Source of the DNA: JAXHUE01 sp034189655
GTDB lineage: Bacteria; Chloroflexota; Dehalococcoidia; E44-bin15
Assembly (NCBI GenBank): GCA_034189655.1
Contig: JAXHUE010000005.1
Coordinates: forward strand, 24,810-88,809
Direction of reading: 5' to 3'
DNA length: 64,000 bases
How positions within the stretch are numbered: position 1 is the first letter of the stretch; every line of letters begins with the position of its first letter. The notes below the pieces were generated by a model, which saw only the letters and a program-made list of their open reading frames with translations, searched no databases and was not told the origin of the DNA. The position numbers and the translations under genes are program-made. Below, piece after piece: positions 25,257 through 35,000 of this stretch.

Positions 25257-25350
25257 GTAGGTGTGGGGGGCTCCTCCTACATGGAATTGGGTGCAGGTCA
25301 CGAGAAAATGGGAGATAGCGTGGTCGTCTTTTTCATCGCGCACTAGTACC
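25257..25350 (+). promoter_or_regulatory. Repeated structured leader block, copy C
   Basis: A 94-nt block starting at the stop of the preceding gene and ending 140 bases before the MCP start. Closing stem GGTA/TACC, hairpin TGTGGGGG/CTCCTACA, joint AATTGGGTGCAGG, and a third stem GAGAAA/TTTTTC around the conserved loop GGGAGATAGCGTGGTCGT. The loop is nearly identical to copy A while stems differ with kept pairing. Confidence 0.65.
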
Positions 25351-25490
25351 TTCAGATATGCTGTGGTGCTCTGTATGGGCAGGGACCGCAGGGGAGGTGA
25401 TGTCCCGGAGCAGGCGGCTATTAAAGTGCCTCACGTAAAGAGATGGCATCGATCTGGTATCAACGAAATCACCAAGGAGGAGCAAGAGCC

Positions 25491-28400
25491 ATGACGCAGA
25501 CCAAGAGCGCGCCGACGCGGAGCAGGACGAAGGCGCAGGGCAATGGCGGGGCCCGTCGCAGTAACGGTGAGCCCGCCACTGGACTGGTGACCGAAGAGGC
25601 CGCCGCCCCCGAGAGTGGTGCCGTGGTGGACGGCGGTGCCATGGCATACGCTACAGGAATCATACACAGCATCGCCGACATGGTGTGCACCGTGGACAAC
25701 AACCTGGTGGTGACCATGGTGAACCCTGCCACCGAGAGGCTCCTCGGCTACAAGGCAGACGAGGTGGTGGGCAGGCCCATTACCGAGCTGCCGATGATGC
25801 CGCCGGAGATGAACCAGAGCATGGGGGAGCGCCTGGCCGAGCTCGCGGCGGTGGGGATGATAACCACGGAATCGGAGATGATACACAAGGATGGTCACCG
25901 TGTGCCCTTCTCCACCTCGGTCGCCACGATGAAGGACGAGGGGGGCAACCCCATGGGCATGGTGGTCATCGGCAAGGACATAAGCGAGCTAAAGGCCGCC
26001 ATGCGGCAGCAGGAGGACGCCGCCAGCTTCCTCTCGGCCACGTTGAATACCATCACGGACGTGGTCATCACCACGGACAACGACCTGGTGGTGAAGACGG
26101 TCAACCCCGCCATGGAGGTGCTCCTGGGGTATACGCCCGAAGAGGTGCTGGGCAAGTCTCCCCTCGAGCTGCCCATACTCCCCAGGGAGAGGCTGGCCAC
26201 CATAGGCGAGTCCCTGGCAGAGATCCAGAGGGGGGATATCGCCACCAGGGAGACCGAGCTGGTGCACAAGGACGGCCGCAACGTGCCCTTCCTCATGTCC
26301 ATCGCCATGATGAAGGACGACGATGGCACGCAGATGGGGATGGTGATGATCGGCAAGGACATCACCGAGATGAAGGGCGCCATGAGGCAGCAGGAAGAGA
26401 CCCTCAGCTTCTTCGAGGGCACGCTGAACGCCATGGGGGACATGATCTGTACCACGGACAAGGACATGGTGGTGCAGATGGTGAACCCCGCCATGGAGAG
26501 GCTCCTGGGGTATACGCCGGAGGAGGTGCTGGGCAAGACTTCCTTCGAGCTCGCCATGCTGCCGCCGGAGGTGCTCGAGACCATGGGCCAGAGGCTCGCC
26601 GAGATCGCGGAGCGGGGCGTGGCCACCATGGAGATCGAGATGGCACACAAGGACGGGAGGAGGATACCGTTCTTGAACTCTATGGCGGTGATGAAGGACG
26701 AGGCCGGGGAGATGCTGGGCATGGTGATCATCGGCAAGGACATCACCGATATCAAGGCCATGATGAGAGAGCAGGAGGAGGCCTCCAGCTTCCTGGAGGG
26801 CACCTTGAACAACATCGCCGATATGATCATCGCCACCGACAAAGACCTGGTGACCACCATGGTCAACCCGGCAATGGAGCGGATACTGGGATACAGGCCA
26901 GAGGACGTGATGGGCAAGGGGATGATGGAGCTCCCCATCCTGCCGCCGGAGCTGCGCGACACCATGGGCGAGCGGATGGCAGAGATATTCGCCGCCGGGA
27001 TAAGGAGCAGCGAGCTGGAGCTCATCCACAGAGACGGCCGGAGGGTCCCCATCGCCATGTCCATCGCCGTGATGAAGGATGAAGACGGCGACATGACGGG
27101 CATGGTGGTCATCGGCAAGGACATAGGTGAGCTCAAGGCCGCCATGCAGCAGCAGGAGGCGGCGGCCCACTTCTTCGAGGGCACCCTGAACTCCATCGCC
27201 GACATGGTGATGACCACGGACAAGGACATGGTGGTGAACATGGTCAACCCGGCCCTGGAGCGGCTCCTGGGCTACACCACAGAGGACGTGATGGGCAAGT
27301 CCACCATGGAGCTGCCCATACTGCCGCAAGAGATGCGCGAGTCGATCACCAATGAGAGCCTCGCCGAGCTCTTGAGCGCCGGCGTCATGAGCAACGAGAC
27401 CGAGCTGGTGCACAAGGACGGCAGGAGGATACCGTTCTTGAACACCATGGCGATGATGAAGGACGAAGAGGGCAACGCCCTGGGCATGGTGATAATCGGC
27501 AAGGACATCACCGATATGAAGGCCATGATGAGGGAGCAGGAGGAGGCGGCCCACTTCTTCGAGGGCACCTTGAACTCCATCGCCGACGTGGTCATCACCA
27601 TGGACAAGGACATGGTGGTGAACCTGGTCAACCCGGCACTGGAGCGGCTCCTGGGCTACTCCGCGGAGGACGTCATGGGCAAGGCCTTCACCGAGCTGCC
27701 CATACTCCCCCCAGAGAGACGGGCCAACGTGCAGCAGAGCGCGGGGCAGCTCATGGAGGCCGGGATCATCACCACCGAGACCGACATGGTGCACAGGGAC
27801 GGCAGGCAGATACCCTTCGCCCTCTCGGTGGCGATGATGAAGGACGGTGAGGGCAACGCCCTGGGCATGGTGATAATCGGCAAGGACATAAGCGACATAA
27901 AGGACGCGATGCGACAGCAGGAAGAGCAGCGGGCGTACCTGGAGCGCAATGCTGAGCGTATAAGCGCCGTCATGAAAGAGATGGCCAAGGGCAACCTGGC
28001 CATCGTGCTGGAGAAGGAGCAGGACGACGAGATCGGGACCATCGTCGAGAGCATTCACCACACCGTGTCTGCCATCAAGGCGCTGATAGAGGACACCAAC
28101 ATGCTGGTGGAGGGTGCGCTCCAGGGCCAGCTCTCCACCCGCGCCGACGACTCCAGGCACGAGGGCGACTTCCAGAAGATAGTGCAGGGGCTGAACAAGA
28201 CCCTCGACGCCGTGGTCACCCCCATCAACGTCGCCGGGATCTACCTGGACCGCATCGCCAAGGGCGATATCTCCAAGCGCATCACCGTCGCCGACGAGAG
28301 CTCTAACGTGTTCAAGGGCGACTACAAAGAGGTCATGGACAACATAAACGCCGTCATCGACTCCCTGACCATGGTCACCGATATCGCGCGGGAGATAGCG

Positions 28401-29603
28401 AGCGGCAACCTCACCGTCGCCGTGGAGATGCGGTCGGAGCAGGACGAGCTCATGAAGGCCCTCGCCAATATGACCCAGAACCTGACCAGTCTGGTGGGGG
28501 ACATCAAGGGGAAGGCGGACAACCTGGGCGTATCGAGCCAGCAGCTCTCCCAGGCGGCGGACCAGTCGGGGCAGGCCATCCAGCAGATAGCGAGCTCCGG
28601 CCAGGAGATGGCGCGCGGGGCCCAGGAGCAGTCGAGCAACCTGCAGCAGGTGACCGCCGGCATGAGCGGGGTGACGGAGGCCGTGAGCGCGGTCGCCGCC
28701 GCCTCCCAGGAGCAGAACAAGCTGGTGGAGCAGTCCTCCAGCTTAATCAGCCAGGTGTCTGAGGCCATCGCTCAGGCCACGGACAGCGCCCAGTCCGCTA
28801 CCGAGAGCGCGACCAGGTCGGCCCAGACCACGCAGCACGGCGAGGAGATGACCCGCAAGACCGCCGAGGTCATGAACGGGATCAAGGAGAGCATAGGGGT
28901 GATGGCGGAGAAGGTGAACGAGATGAGCGAGCGCGCCACGCAGATCGGCAAGATCGTGGCCACCATCGACGACATCGCCGCCCAGACCAACCTCCTGGCA
29001 CTGAACGCCGCCATCGAGGCGGCGCGGGCCGGGGAGCACGGCCGCGGGTTCGCCGTCGTCGCCGACGAGGTGCGCAAGCTCGCCGAGCGCACCGCGGTGG
29101 CCACCAAGGAGACGGCGGACATCATCGGGGATATGCAGAAGGGCGTGAAGCAGGCAGTGGACGCCGTGGAGAGCGGCAACAAGCAGGCCGCCGACGGGGC
29201 CCAGCTCTCCAGGGAGACCGCGGATTCGCTCAAGTCGGTGCTGGATGAGGTCGAGCACTCGCAGCAGCAGGTAGAGCAGATATCGGCAGGCACGCAGCAG
29301 ATAAACGCCTCCACCGCCGAGATGGTCAAGGCAGTGGATGCCATAAGCTCCGCCGCGCAGCAGAACGCGGCCAGTGCCCAGCAGATGATGGCCAGCGTGA
29401 CCCAGATATCCCAGTCCATCGAGAATGCCGCGGGCATCTCCGAGGAGAACACCGCCGCCACCGAGCAGGTATCGGCATCTGCGGAGGAGATGAGCGCCCA
29501 GATGGAGGAGATCATCGCCCTGGCCCAGTCCCTGGCCGGGATGGCCGGCGACCTGCAGGACTCCGTGGCCACCTTCCGGATCAACGGGAGCAGTGCCGCG
29601 TGA
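25491..29603 (+). CDS. Soluble methyl-accepting chemotaxis protein with six tandem PAS domains
   Basis: A 1370-residue chemoreceptor. Six PAS domains of about 124 residues (about 45-805), each ending MGMVVIGKDI-type, precede HAMP-like segments (about 815-1010) and the MCP signalling domain. The hairpin tip is intact near 1158-1200 (AAQTNLLALNAAIEAARAGE). There is no membrane helix, so it senses cytoplasmic signals; no cofactor residue is evident. It should control CheA in a cytosolic array. ATG at 25491 has AAGGAGG ten bases upstream. No C-terminal CheR-tethering pentapeptide is seen. Confidence 0.95.
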   Translation: MTQTKSAPTRSRTKAQGNGGARRSNGEPATGLVTEEAAAPESGAVVDGGAMAYATGIIHSIADMVCTVDNNLVVTMVNPATERLLGYKADEVVGRPITELPMMPPEMNQSMGERLAELAAVGMITTESEMIHKDGHRVPFSTSVATMKDEGGNPMGMVVIGKDISELKAAMRQQEDAASFLSATLNTITDVVITTDNDLVVKTVNPAMEVLLGYTPEEVLGKSPLELPILPRERLATIGESLAEIQRGDIATRETELVHKDGRNVPFLMSIAMMKDDDGTQMGMVMIGKDITEMKGAMRQQEETLSFFEGTLNAMGDMICTTDKDMVVQMVNPAMERLLGYTPEEVLGKTSFELAMLPPEVLETMGQRLAEIAERGVATMEIEMAHKDGRRIPFLNSMAVMKDEAGEMLGMVIIGKDITDIKAMMREQEEASSFLEGTLNNIADMIIATDKDLVTTMVNPAMERILGYRPEDVMGKGMMELPILPPELRDTMGERMAEIFAAGIRSSELELIHRDGRRVPIAMSIAVMKDEDGDMTGMVVIGKDIGELKAAMQQQEAAAHFFEGTLNSIADMVMTTDKDMVVNMVNPALERLLGYTTEDVMGKSTMELPILPQEMRESITNESLAELLSAGVMSNETELVHKDGRRIPFLNTMAMMKDEEGNALGMVIIGKDITDMKAMMREQEEAAHFFEGTLNSIADVVITMDKDMVVNLVNPALERLLGYSAEDVMGKAFTELPILPPERRANVQQSAGQLMEAGIITTETDMVHRDGRQIPFALSVAMMKDGEGNALGMVIIGKDISDIKDAMRQQEEQRAYLERNAERISAVMKEMAKGNLAIVLEKEQDDEIGTIVESIHHTVSAIKALIEDTNMLVEGALQGQLSTRADDSRHEGDFQKIVQGLNKTLDAVVTPINVAGIYLDRIAKGDISKRITVADESSNVFKGDYKEVMDNINAVIDSLTMVTDIAREIASGNLTVAVEMRSEQDELMKALANMTQNLTSLVGDIKGKADNLGVSSQQLSQAADQSGQAIQQIASSGQEMARGAQEQSSNLQQVTAGMSGVTEAVSAVAAASQEQNKLVEQSSSLISQVSEAIAQATDSAQSATESATRSAQTTQHGEEMTRKTAEVMNGIKESIGVMAEKVNEMSERATQIGKIVATIDDIAAQTNLLALNAAIEAARAGEHGRGFAVVADEVRKLAERTAVATKETADIIGDMQKGVKQAVDAVESGNKQAADGAQLSRETADSLKSVLDEVEHSQQQVEQISAGTQQINASTAEMVKAVDAISSAAQQNAASAQQMMASVTQISQSIENAAGISEENTAATEQVSASAEEMSAQMEEIIALAQSLAGMAGDLQDSVATFRINGSSAA
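25630..27930 (+). repeat. Six tandem ~372-bp PAS-coding repeats
   Basis: Consecutive units share long near-identical DNA runs, for example around CTCCTGGGSTAYAC and GGCAAGGACAT, and identical protein strings (VNPAMERLLGY, ELPILPPE, IGKDITD). Recent internal duplication is likely, and copy number may vary by recombination or be misassembled. Confidence 0.85.
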
Positions 29604-29658
29604 GGGAGTGGGCAGGCAGGGTGAGAGACACCAGACTAAATGTACACGGGGTGAGAGC

Positions 29659-30204
29659 ATGAACGACATCGCCATAGGAACGGAGAGGCAACTGGTGGTC
29701 TTCAATCTCGGCGGCGAGGCCTACGGAGTGGACATTGCCACGGTGCGGGAGATCATCCAGATGCAGCCGGTCACCACCGTGCCGGGCACGCCCCACTTCG
29801 TGCAGGGGGTGATCAACCTGCGGGGCTCTGTGATCCCGGTGGTGGACCTGCGCACCCGGTTCGGCCTGGAGGCCGTCGAGCACGGCAAGGACACCCGCAT
29901 CGTGGTGGTGAACAGCAAGGGGCAGGACATCGGGATCATCGTGGACTCAGTGGCAGAGGTGCTCCGCGTCGCGGCTGACTCTATAGAGCCGCCCTCTTCC
30001 ATGATAACCACCTCCGACTCTGAGTACCTCCTGGGCATCTTGAAGCTCCCCGACAGGCTGGTGATCCTGCTCGACGCCGACCGGGTGCTCTCCCGGGATG
30101 AGAAGACCTCGCTCGCGGCCGGTGTGTTGCGAGAGGAGGCCCCGTCCCAGGTCGCGGGGCGGGCCGCCTGCGCGGTCGAGGAGACGGCACTGGCCGAGGC
30201 CTAG
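29659..30204 (+). CDS. cheW: CheW chemotaxis coupling protein
   Basis: A 181-residue protein with the full CheW beta-barrel pattern: LVVFNLGGEAYGVDIATVREII, TPHFVQGVINLRGSVIPVVDLR and GIIVDSVAEVLRV. It links the MCP to CheA. The last 30 residues are an extra Ala/Glu-rich tail. ATG at 29659 preceded by GGGGTGAGAG. It lies between MCP and cheA in one transcript. Confidence 0.95.
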   Translation: MNDIAIGTERQLVVFNLGGEAYGVDIATVREIIQMQPVTTVPGTPHFVQGVINLRGSVIPVVDLRTRFGLEAVEHGKDTRIVVVNSKGQDIGIIVDSVAEVLRVAADSIEPPSSMITTSDSEYLLGILKLPDRLVILLDADRVLSRDEKTSLAAGVLREEAPSQVAGRAACAVEETALAEA

Positions 30205-30334
30205 AACGCGAGAGAGAGAAGCCGTATCCCCCCATCCCACTAGGGGAGGGGGGAACGGCCATCTCGGAACCCTGGTGCCGGTCGCCTGCCGCGTGCAGAC
30301 CGTGAACGAAAGAGGAGAGGATCAGGATAAGACG

Positions 30335-32383
30335 ATGGGCCTGCCTTCAGACATCACGCAGGAAGAGATGGAGCTCTTCCTGCAAGAGGCTGACGAGCAA
30401 CTGCTGCTCCTGGACGAAGACTTCGTTGCGCTGGAGAAGGCAGGCTTCGATGCCGAGCTCATCCAGGAGATATTCCGCGCCGCCCACACGCTTAAGGGCT
30501 CCTCGGCCATGGTGGGGCTGGAGAAGATGTCCCAGGTGGCCCACGCCATGGAGACCGTGCTCGATAGGCTGCGCTCAGGGCAGATGGAGGTCAGCACCCC
30601 GGTCATCAACGCGCTCCTCTACGGGCTGGATGCGCTCAAGTCCTTGAGGGAGGAGCTGGTCTCCGAGGAAGGCGAGGGGCTGAACGTTGACTCAGTCGTG
30701 GCCGAGCTGGAGAGGGTGGCCAGCGCCCAGGACGAGGCATGTAGCGACGTGATAGAGGACGAGGGCGCCGCAGACGGGCTGTGGCAGAGGCTCAAGGAGG
30801 CGCTCGATAGCGGGCTCACCCTCTACCGGGTGACGATAGAGATAGACCCCTCCAGTAGCTGGGCGGCGGTGAGGTGCTTTCAGGCGCTCCAGGAGCTGTC
30901 CCAGGCCGGGGAGCCGCTGCACACCGTGCCCTCCGCGGAGGATATCGAGGCCGGGAGCGTGGGCTCAACCCTGGAGGTGATACTGGCCAGCCTGCAGGAG
31001 GCCGCGGCCATCAGGGATACCTTGCACGACGTGTGCGAGATAGCGAGCGTCTCCATCAGGCCCTATGAGCCTGAGGACATGGGTGACGTGGCCGCGGACC
31101 AGGATACTGGCGGGGAGAGCGGCGATGCCGGCACACCGGCCGCAGCCAGGGCCGCCGGGAAGCTGTCCCACACCCAGCAGACAGTGCGGGTCGATGTATC
31201 GCTGCTAGACCAGATGATGAACCTGGCCGGGGAGATGGTGATCGACCGCACCCGCATCGGGCAGGTGGGCAAGGTACTGGAGCAGAGATACGTGGGAGAC
31301 GAGGCCATCATAGAGCTCAGGGAGACCTCGGCCCACATGGGGAAGGTGGTGGGTGAGCTCCAGGAGAGCGTGCTGAAGGCTCGTATGCTCCCCATAGGCA
31401 CGGTGTTCAACACGCTGCCTCGCGTGGTGAGAGACCTGGCGCAGAGGGCTCACAAGAAGGTGGACTTCCTCATCGAGGGCAGGGAGACAGAGCTGGACCG
31501 CACCATCATCGAGCAGATGCGGGATCCGCTCCTCCACCTGCTCAGGAATGCCGTCGACCACGGCATAGAGCCCGTGAGCGAGCGCAAGGCCGTCGGCAAG
31601 CCGGAGAAGGGAACCATCCGCCTCTCCGCCTGCCAGGAGCAGAACCACATCGTCATCAGGGTGCAGGACGACGGCAGGGGCATAGATGCCGAGAAGGTGA
31701 AGCGCTCTACCGTGGACAAAGGGCTCATCGCCGCCGAGGAGGCGTCGCGGCTCGCCGTCGCCGAGGTCATGGATCTCATCTTCGCCCCGGGGGTGTCCAC
31801 CGCGGAGAGGGCCACAGAGGTATCGGGGCGCGGCGTGGGCATGGACGTGGTGAGGACCAACATCGAGGCACTGGGGGGGTCGGTCAGCCTGGAGAGCACC
31901 CTGGGAAGGGGTACCACCTTCACCATGAGGCTCCCCCTCACGCTGGCCACCATAAACGGGCTCCTGGTGTCGTCCAGCGGCACGGTCTACGTCATCCCCA
32001 TGGCGTCCATGGTGGAGGTGCTCAAGGTGGAGCCGCAGGAGATAAAGACCATCATGGGCAAGGAGGTGGTGAGGCTCCGGGACAACGTCCTGCCCCTGCT
32101 CCGGCTGGACCGGGAGTTCAGCAACCACCGCGCGGAGGAGCGGGACATCGACGGCACCCTGGTCTCGGTGGTGAAGGCCGGGGAGAAGGCGGTGGGCCTT
32201 GCCGTAGACTCCGTGATGGAGCCTCAAGATACCGTTGTCAAGCCCCTGGGCAAGTATATCGGCGGCGTTCGGGGCATAGCCGGTGCCACCATCCTGGGGG
32301 ACGGACGAGTGGCGCTGATACTCGACACAGCCACCCTGGTGAGGGAGGCCACCGGGCACTCCACACCTGGATGCAGGGCATGA
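30335..32383 (+). CDS. cheA: CheA chemotaxis histidine kinase
   Basis: A 682-residue kinase. The HPt domain carries phospho-acceptor His51 in AAHTLKGSS. A middle response-regulator-binding-like domain (about 165-235) precedes the dimerisation helices. The ATPase has the N box HLLRNAVDHGIEP (near 400), G1 VQDDGRGID and G2 GRGVGMDVVRTNI, and a C-terminal CheW-like domain follows. It phosphorylates CheY and CheB under receptor control. The start is probably ATG 30335; a GTG at 30302 is an alternative with a slightly better ribosome-site spacing. Confidence 0.95.
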   Translation: MGLPSDITQEEMELFLQEADEQLLLLDEDFVALEKAGFDAELIQEIFRAAHTLKGSSAMVGLEKMSQVAHAMETVLDRLRSGQMEVSTPVINALLYGLDALKSLREELVSEEGEGLNVDSVVAELERVASAQDEACSDVIEDEGAADGLWQRLKEALDSGLTLYRVTIEIDPSSSWAAVRCFQALQELSQAGEPLHTVPSAEDIEAGSVGSTLEVILASLQEAAAIRDTLHDVCEIASVSIRPYEPEDMGDVAADQDTGGESGDAGTPAAARAAGKLSHTQQTVRVDVSLLDQMMNLAGEMVIDRTRIGQVGKVLEQRYVGDEAIIELRETSAHMGKVVGELQESVLKARMLPIGTVFNTLPRVVRDLAQRAHKKVDFLIEGRETELDRTIIEQMRDPLLHLLRNAVDHGIEPVSERKAVGKPEKGTIRLSACQEQNHIVIRVQDDGRGIDAEKVKRSTVDKGLIAAEEASRLAVAEVMDLIFAPGVSTAERATEVSGRGVGMDVVRTNIEALGGSVSLESTLGRGTTFTMRLPLTLATINGLLVSSSGTVYVIPMASMVEVLKVEPQEIKTIMGKEVVRLRDNVLPLLRLDREFSNHRAEERDIDGTLVSVVKAGEKAVGLAVDSVMEPQDTVVKPLGKYIGGVRGIAGATILGDGRVALILDTATLVREATGHSTPGCRA

Positions 32384-32398
32384 AAGGAGGCAAGGAAC

Positions 32399-32995
32399 TT
32401 GGCAATGAACAGGACACGGCGTAACTTCGATCTGGCCAGTTGGTCAAAGCTGGCCCACATGGGAAGCACCAACGCCATCCTGGGGCTCTCCCAGATGGTG
32501 AACGAGGAGATGCAGGTCACCGCCCTCGACCTTCAGGAGGTCTCGCTGCGCAATGCCACCAGCCTGATGGGCAAGGCCGAAGACGTGGTAGTGGGGATAT
32601 ACCTCCTGTTCTCAGGTAACGGCGACGGACAGATCATGCTCGCCTTCCCGCCGGAGACCGCATTCGAGCTGGTGGACATGCTGATGGCCCAGACCTCGGG
32701 CTCCACCACTGAGCTTGGGGACATGGAGAGGTCGGCCCTGGGCGAGATAGGGAACATCGTGGGCTCCTTCTTCTTGAACGCGGTGGCCGACTATGCCGGG
32801 CTTCGCCTGCTGCCCTCGCCGCCGGCGGTGGTCATGGACATGGCGGGGGCCATCATCGGCTCGCTCATGGCCCCGGTCTTCAGCTCCACCGAGTCGGTAT
32901 TCGTGATCAAGATGAACTTCAGCACGCAGAGCCGGCAGATCGAGGGCCGGTTCCTGGTGCTCCCAACGTTCGATAGCACGGCAGACACGTCATAG
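32399..32995 (+). CDS. cheC: CheC-type phosphatase with one intact active site
   Basis: A 198-residue CheC/CheX/FliY-family protein that dephosphorylates CheY-P and often binds CheD. CheC has two ExxN sites on pseudo-symmetric helices. Here the second is intact (ALGEIGNIVGSFFLNA), but the first reads SKLAHMGSTNA, with Lys and His where Glu and Asn are expected, so only one site should work. The TTG at 32399, eight bases after AAAGGAGG, fits better than the ATG six bases later. Confidence 0.88.
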   Translation: MAMNRTRRNFDLASWSKLAHMGSTNAILGLSQMVNEEMQVTALDLQEVSLRNATSLMGKAEDVVVGIYLLFSGNGDGQIMLAFPPETAFELVDMLMAQTSGSTTELGDMERSALGEIGNIVGSFFLNAVADYAGLRLLPSPPAVVMDMAGAIIGSLMAPVFSSTESVFVIKMNFSTQSRQIEGRFLVLPTFDSTADTS

Positions 32996-33014
32996 CGTGT
33001 GGAGGCGCGACACA

Positions 33015-33512
33015 ATGACGATATGTAAAGAGATGATTGTCGTCGGCATGGGCGAGATGCGGGTGATGAAGAACCAAACCGTGGTACTCAGCTGTATAGG
33101 TCTGGGCTCATGCATTGCCATATGTGCCTATGACCCAGCATCAAAGGTGGGAGGCATGTTGCACGGCGTGTTGCCCAGTGGCAACAACGGCGATGGCACG
33201 AAGGCCGCCCCCAAGTTCGTGGATAGCGGCGTCCCCCTGCTGATCACCGAGATGAGAAGGCAAGGGGCCTTGAAGTCCAGCATGTACATAAAGATCGCCG
33301 GCGGGGCCCACATGTTCTCGGTGCCGGGGACGGATGGGAGTCTCAACATCGGGGAGAGGAATGTCGCCGCAACGCATGCCGCCATGGAGAGAGAGGGCAT
33401 CGCCGTAGCCGCTGCGGACGTCGGAGGCAACTGTGGTCGCACCGTTCAGCTGTTCGTTGACTCGGGCAAGGTCGTGGTGAGGATGGCGGGGGGGGCGATC
33501 ACCGAGCTGTGA
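33015..33512 (+). CDS. cheD: CheD chemoreceptor glutamine deamidase
   Basis: A 165-residue CheD. The catalytic Cys33 in GLGSCIAICAYD and His50 in GGMLHGVLP are present, and the C-terminal GGNCGRTVQLFVDSG segment is typical. It deamidates Gln residues of MCPs and is regulated by CheC, encoded just upstream. The ATG at 33015 is chosen over a GTG at 32997 because of GGAGG upstream. Confidence 0.94.
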   Translation: MTICKEMIVVGMGEMRVMKNQTVVLSCIGLGSCIAICAYDPASKVGGMLHGVLPSGNNGDGTKAAPKFVDSGVPLLITEMRRQGALKSSMYIKIAGGAHMFSVPGTDGSLNIGERNVAATHAAMEREGIAVAAADVGGNCGRTVQLFVDSGKVVVRMAGGAITEL

Positions 33513-33537
33513 AACCGAAAGAGGAGGCGATGGAGAC

Positions 33538-33894
33538 ATGCCAAGGATACTGGTCGTAGACGACGCTGCCTTTATGCGTATGCGGTGTGCCAAGCTGCTC
33601 AACGAGAAGGGGTACGAGGTGGTCGAGGCCGGGGACGGCCTCGAGGCCCTGGAGAAGTTCAAGGAGTGCCGGCCCGACGGCGTACTCCTCGATATCACCA
33701 TGCCCAACATGGACGGGATAGAGACGCTCAAGAAGCTCACCGAGATGTACCCCGACGCCAAGGTGGCCATGGTGACCGCCATGGGGCAGCAGTCGATGGT
33801 GATAGAGGCCTTGAAGTCGGGGGCCAAGGACTTCGTGGTCAAGCCCTTCGATGCCGACCGGGTGCTCTCTGCGGTACAGAAGCTGGTGGGATAG
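33538..33894 (+). CDS. cheY: CheY single-domain response regulator
   Basis: A 118-residue receiver with all active residues: Asp8/Asp9 (VVDDA), phospho-acceptor Asp52 (LLDITMPNMDG), Thr80 (MVTAMG) and Lys102 (VVKPFD). Phosphorylated by CheA, it should signal to the motor. In archaea CheY acts through CheF; no CheF gene is seen here. The stop overlaps the possible GTG start of cheB (TAGTG). Confidence 0.95.
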   Translation: MPRILVVDDAAFMRMRCAKLLNEKGYEVVEAGDGLEALEKFKECRPDGVLLDITMPNMDGIETLKKLTEMYPDAKVAMVTAMGQQSMVIEALKSGAKDFVVKPFDADRVLSAVQKLVG

Positions 33895-33935
33895 TGGCGG
33901 GCGTTTTCGAAAATGCCGTTCCCAAGAGGTGCCAG

Positions 33936-35000
33936 GTGAGAGACAAGGTCAGGGTGCTCATAGTCGATGACTCCGCCTTCGCCAGGTTCGCCATCGCGCG
34001 CGAGCTCAGGCTCGATCCCGCTATCGAGGTGGTGGACTTCGCCAGCGACGGCGTCGAGGCCGTGGAGAAGGTGCAGGCGCTGAGGCCCGACGTGGTGACC
34101 CTCGACGTAGAGATGCCCCGCATGGACGGCCTCGGTGCCCTGGAGCGCATCATGACGACGTGTCCCACGCCGGTGGTCATGCTGAGCAGCATCACCTCCG
34201 AGGGGGCAGAGGCCACCATACGTGCGCTGGAGCTGGGCGCCGTCGACTTCTTCCTTAAGCCCTCGCTCTCGACGCCGGCAGGGTCTGGCGATGGCACCAG
34301 CGGCCTGAGGGCCAGGGTGATGACGGCGGCCGCGGCCAAGGTGTCCCCCTTATGGCGAGGGCGCGGCACGGAGAGGGTAAGGACAGAGACCCGGCCACTC
34401 CCCAAGAACATCTCGCCGCAGATGGTGGCGGTCATCGGCAGCTCGACCGGAGGGCCCAGGGCCCTCTACCAGCTCATGCCAGACCTGCCCGCCGACATAC
34501 CGGCGGCCGTCCTCGTCGTGCAGCACATGCCGGCCGGGTTCACGAAGTCACTCGCCGAACGGCTGGATCAGCTCTCGGCGGTACGGGTCAGAGAGGCCGC
34601 GGCCGGGGATGTGCTGAGGGAGGGGGAGGCCCTCATCGCCCCCGGCAACTACCACATGACGGTGACCGCGAAGGGGACCGTAGAGCTCAACCAGGGCCCT
34701 CAAGAGTGCGGCGTGCGGCCCTCGGTGAACGTGACCATGGAGTCGGCGGCGCGGGCGTTCGGCGCCGCGGTGGTAGGTGTGGTGCTCACCGGCATGGGCG
34801 CCGACGGCACCAGGGGGGCAGGCCTCATCAGGGCGGCCGGGGGCAAGGTGGTGGTCCAGGACGAGTCCACCTGCACCATCTACGGGATGCCCAAGAGCGC
34901 CATCGCGGCCGGAAACGTGGACCTGGTGGTGCCCCTGCCCCAGATGGCCGCGGAAATGATCCATGTGCTCAAGAATGGGCGGGGTGGCAGGCGGCCATGA
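33936..35000 (+). CDS. cheB: CheB receptor methylesterase/deamidase
   Basis: A 354-residue two-domain protein. The receiver has DDS at 11-13 and phospho-acceptor Asp57 (TLDVEMPRMDG). The esterase has the triad Ser (GSSTGGP, near 168), His (VQHMPAGF, near 194) and Asp (GMGADGTRG, near 288). It removes methyl groups from MCPs. GTG at 33936 with AGAGGTG upstream gives MRDKVRVLIVDDS; a GTG at 33894 overlapping the cheY stop would add 14 residues. Confidence 0.94.
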   Translation: MRDKVRVLIVDDSAFARFAIARELRLDPAIEVVDFASDGVEAVEKVQALRPDVVTLDVEMPRMDGLGALERIMTTCPTPVVMLSSITSEGAEATIRALELGAVDFFLKPSLSTPAGSGDGTSGLRARVMTAAAAKVSPLWRGRGTERVRTETRPLPKNISPQMVAVIGSSTGGPRALYQLMPDLPADIPAAVLVVQHMPAGFTKSLAERLDQLSAVRVREAAAGDVLREGEALIAPGNYHMTVTAKGTVELNQGPQECGVRPSVNVTMESAARAFGAAVVGVVLTGMGADGTRGAGLIRAAGGKVVVQDESTCTIYGMPKSAIAAGNVDLVVPLPQMAAEMIHVLKNGRGGRRP

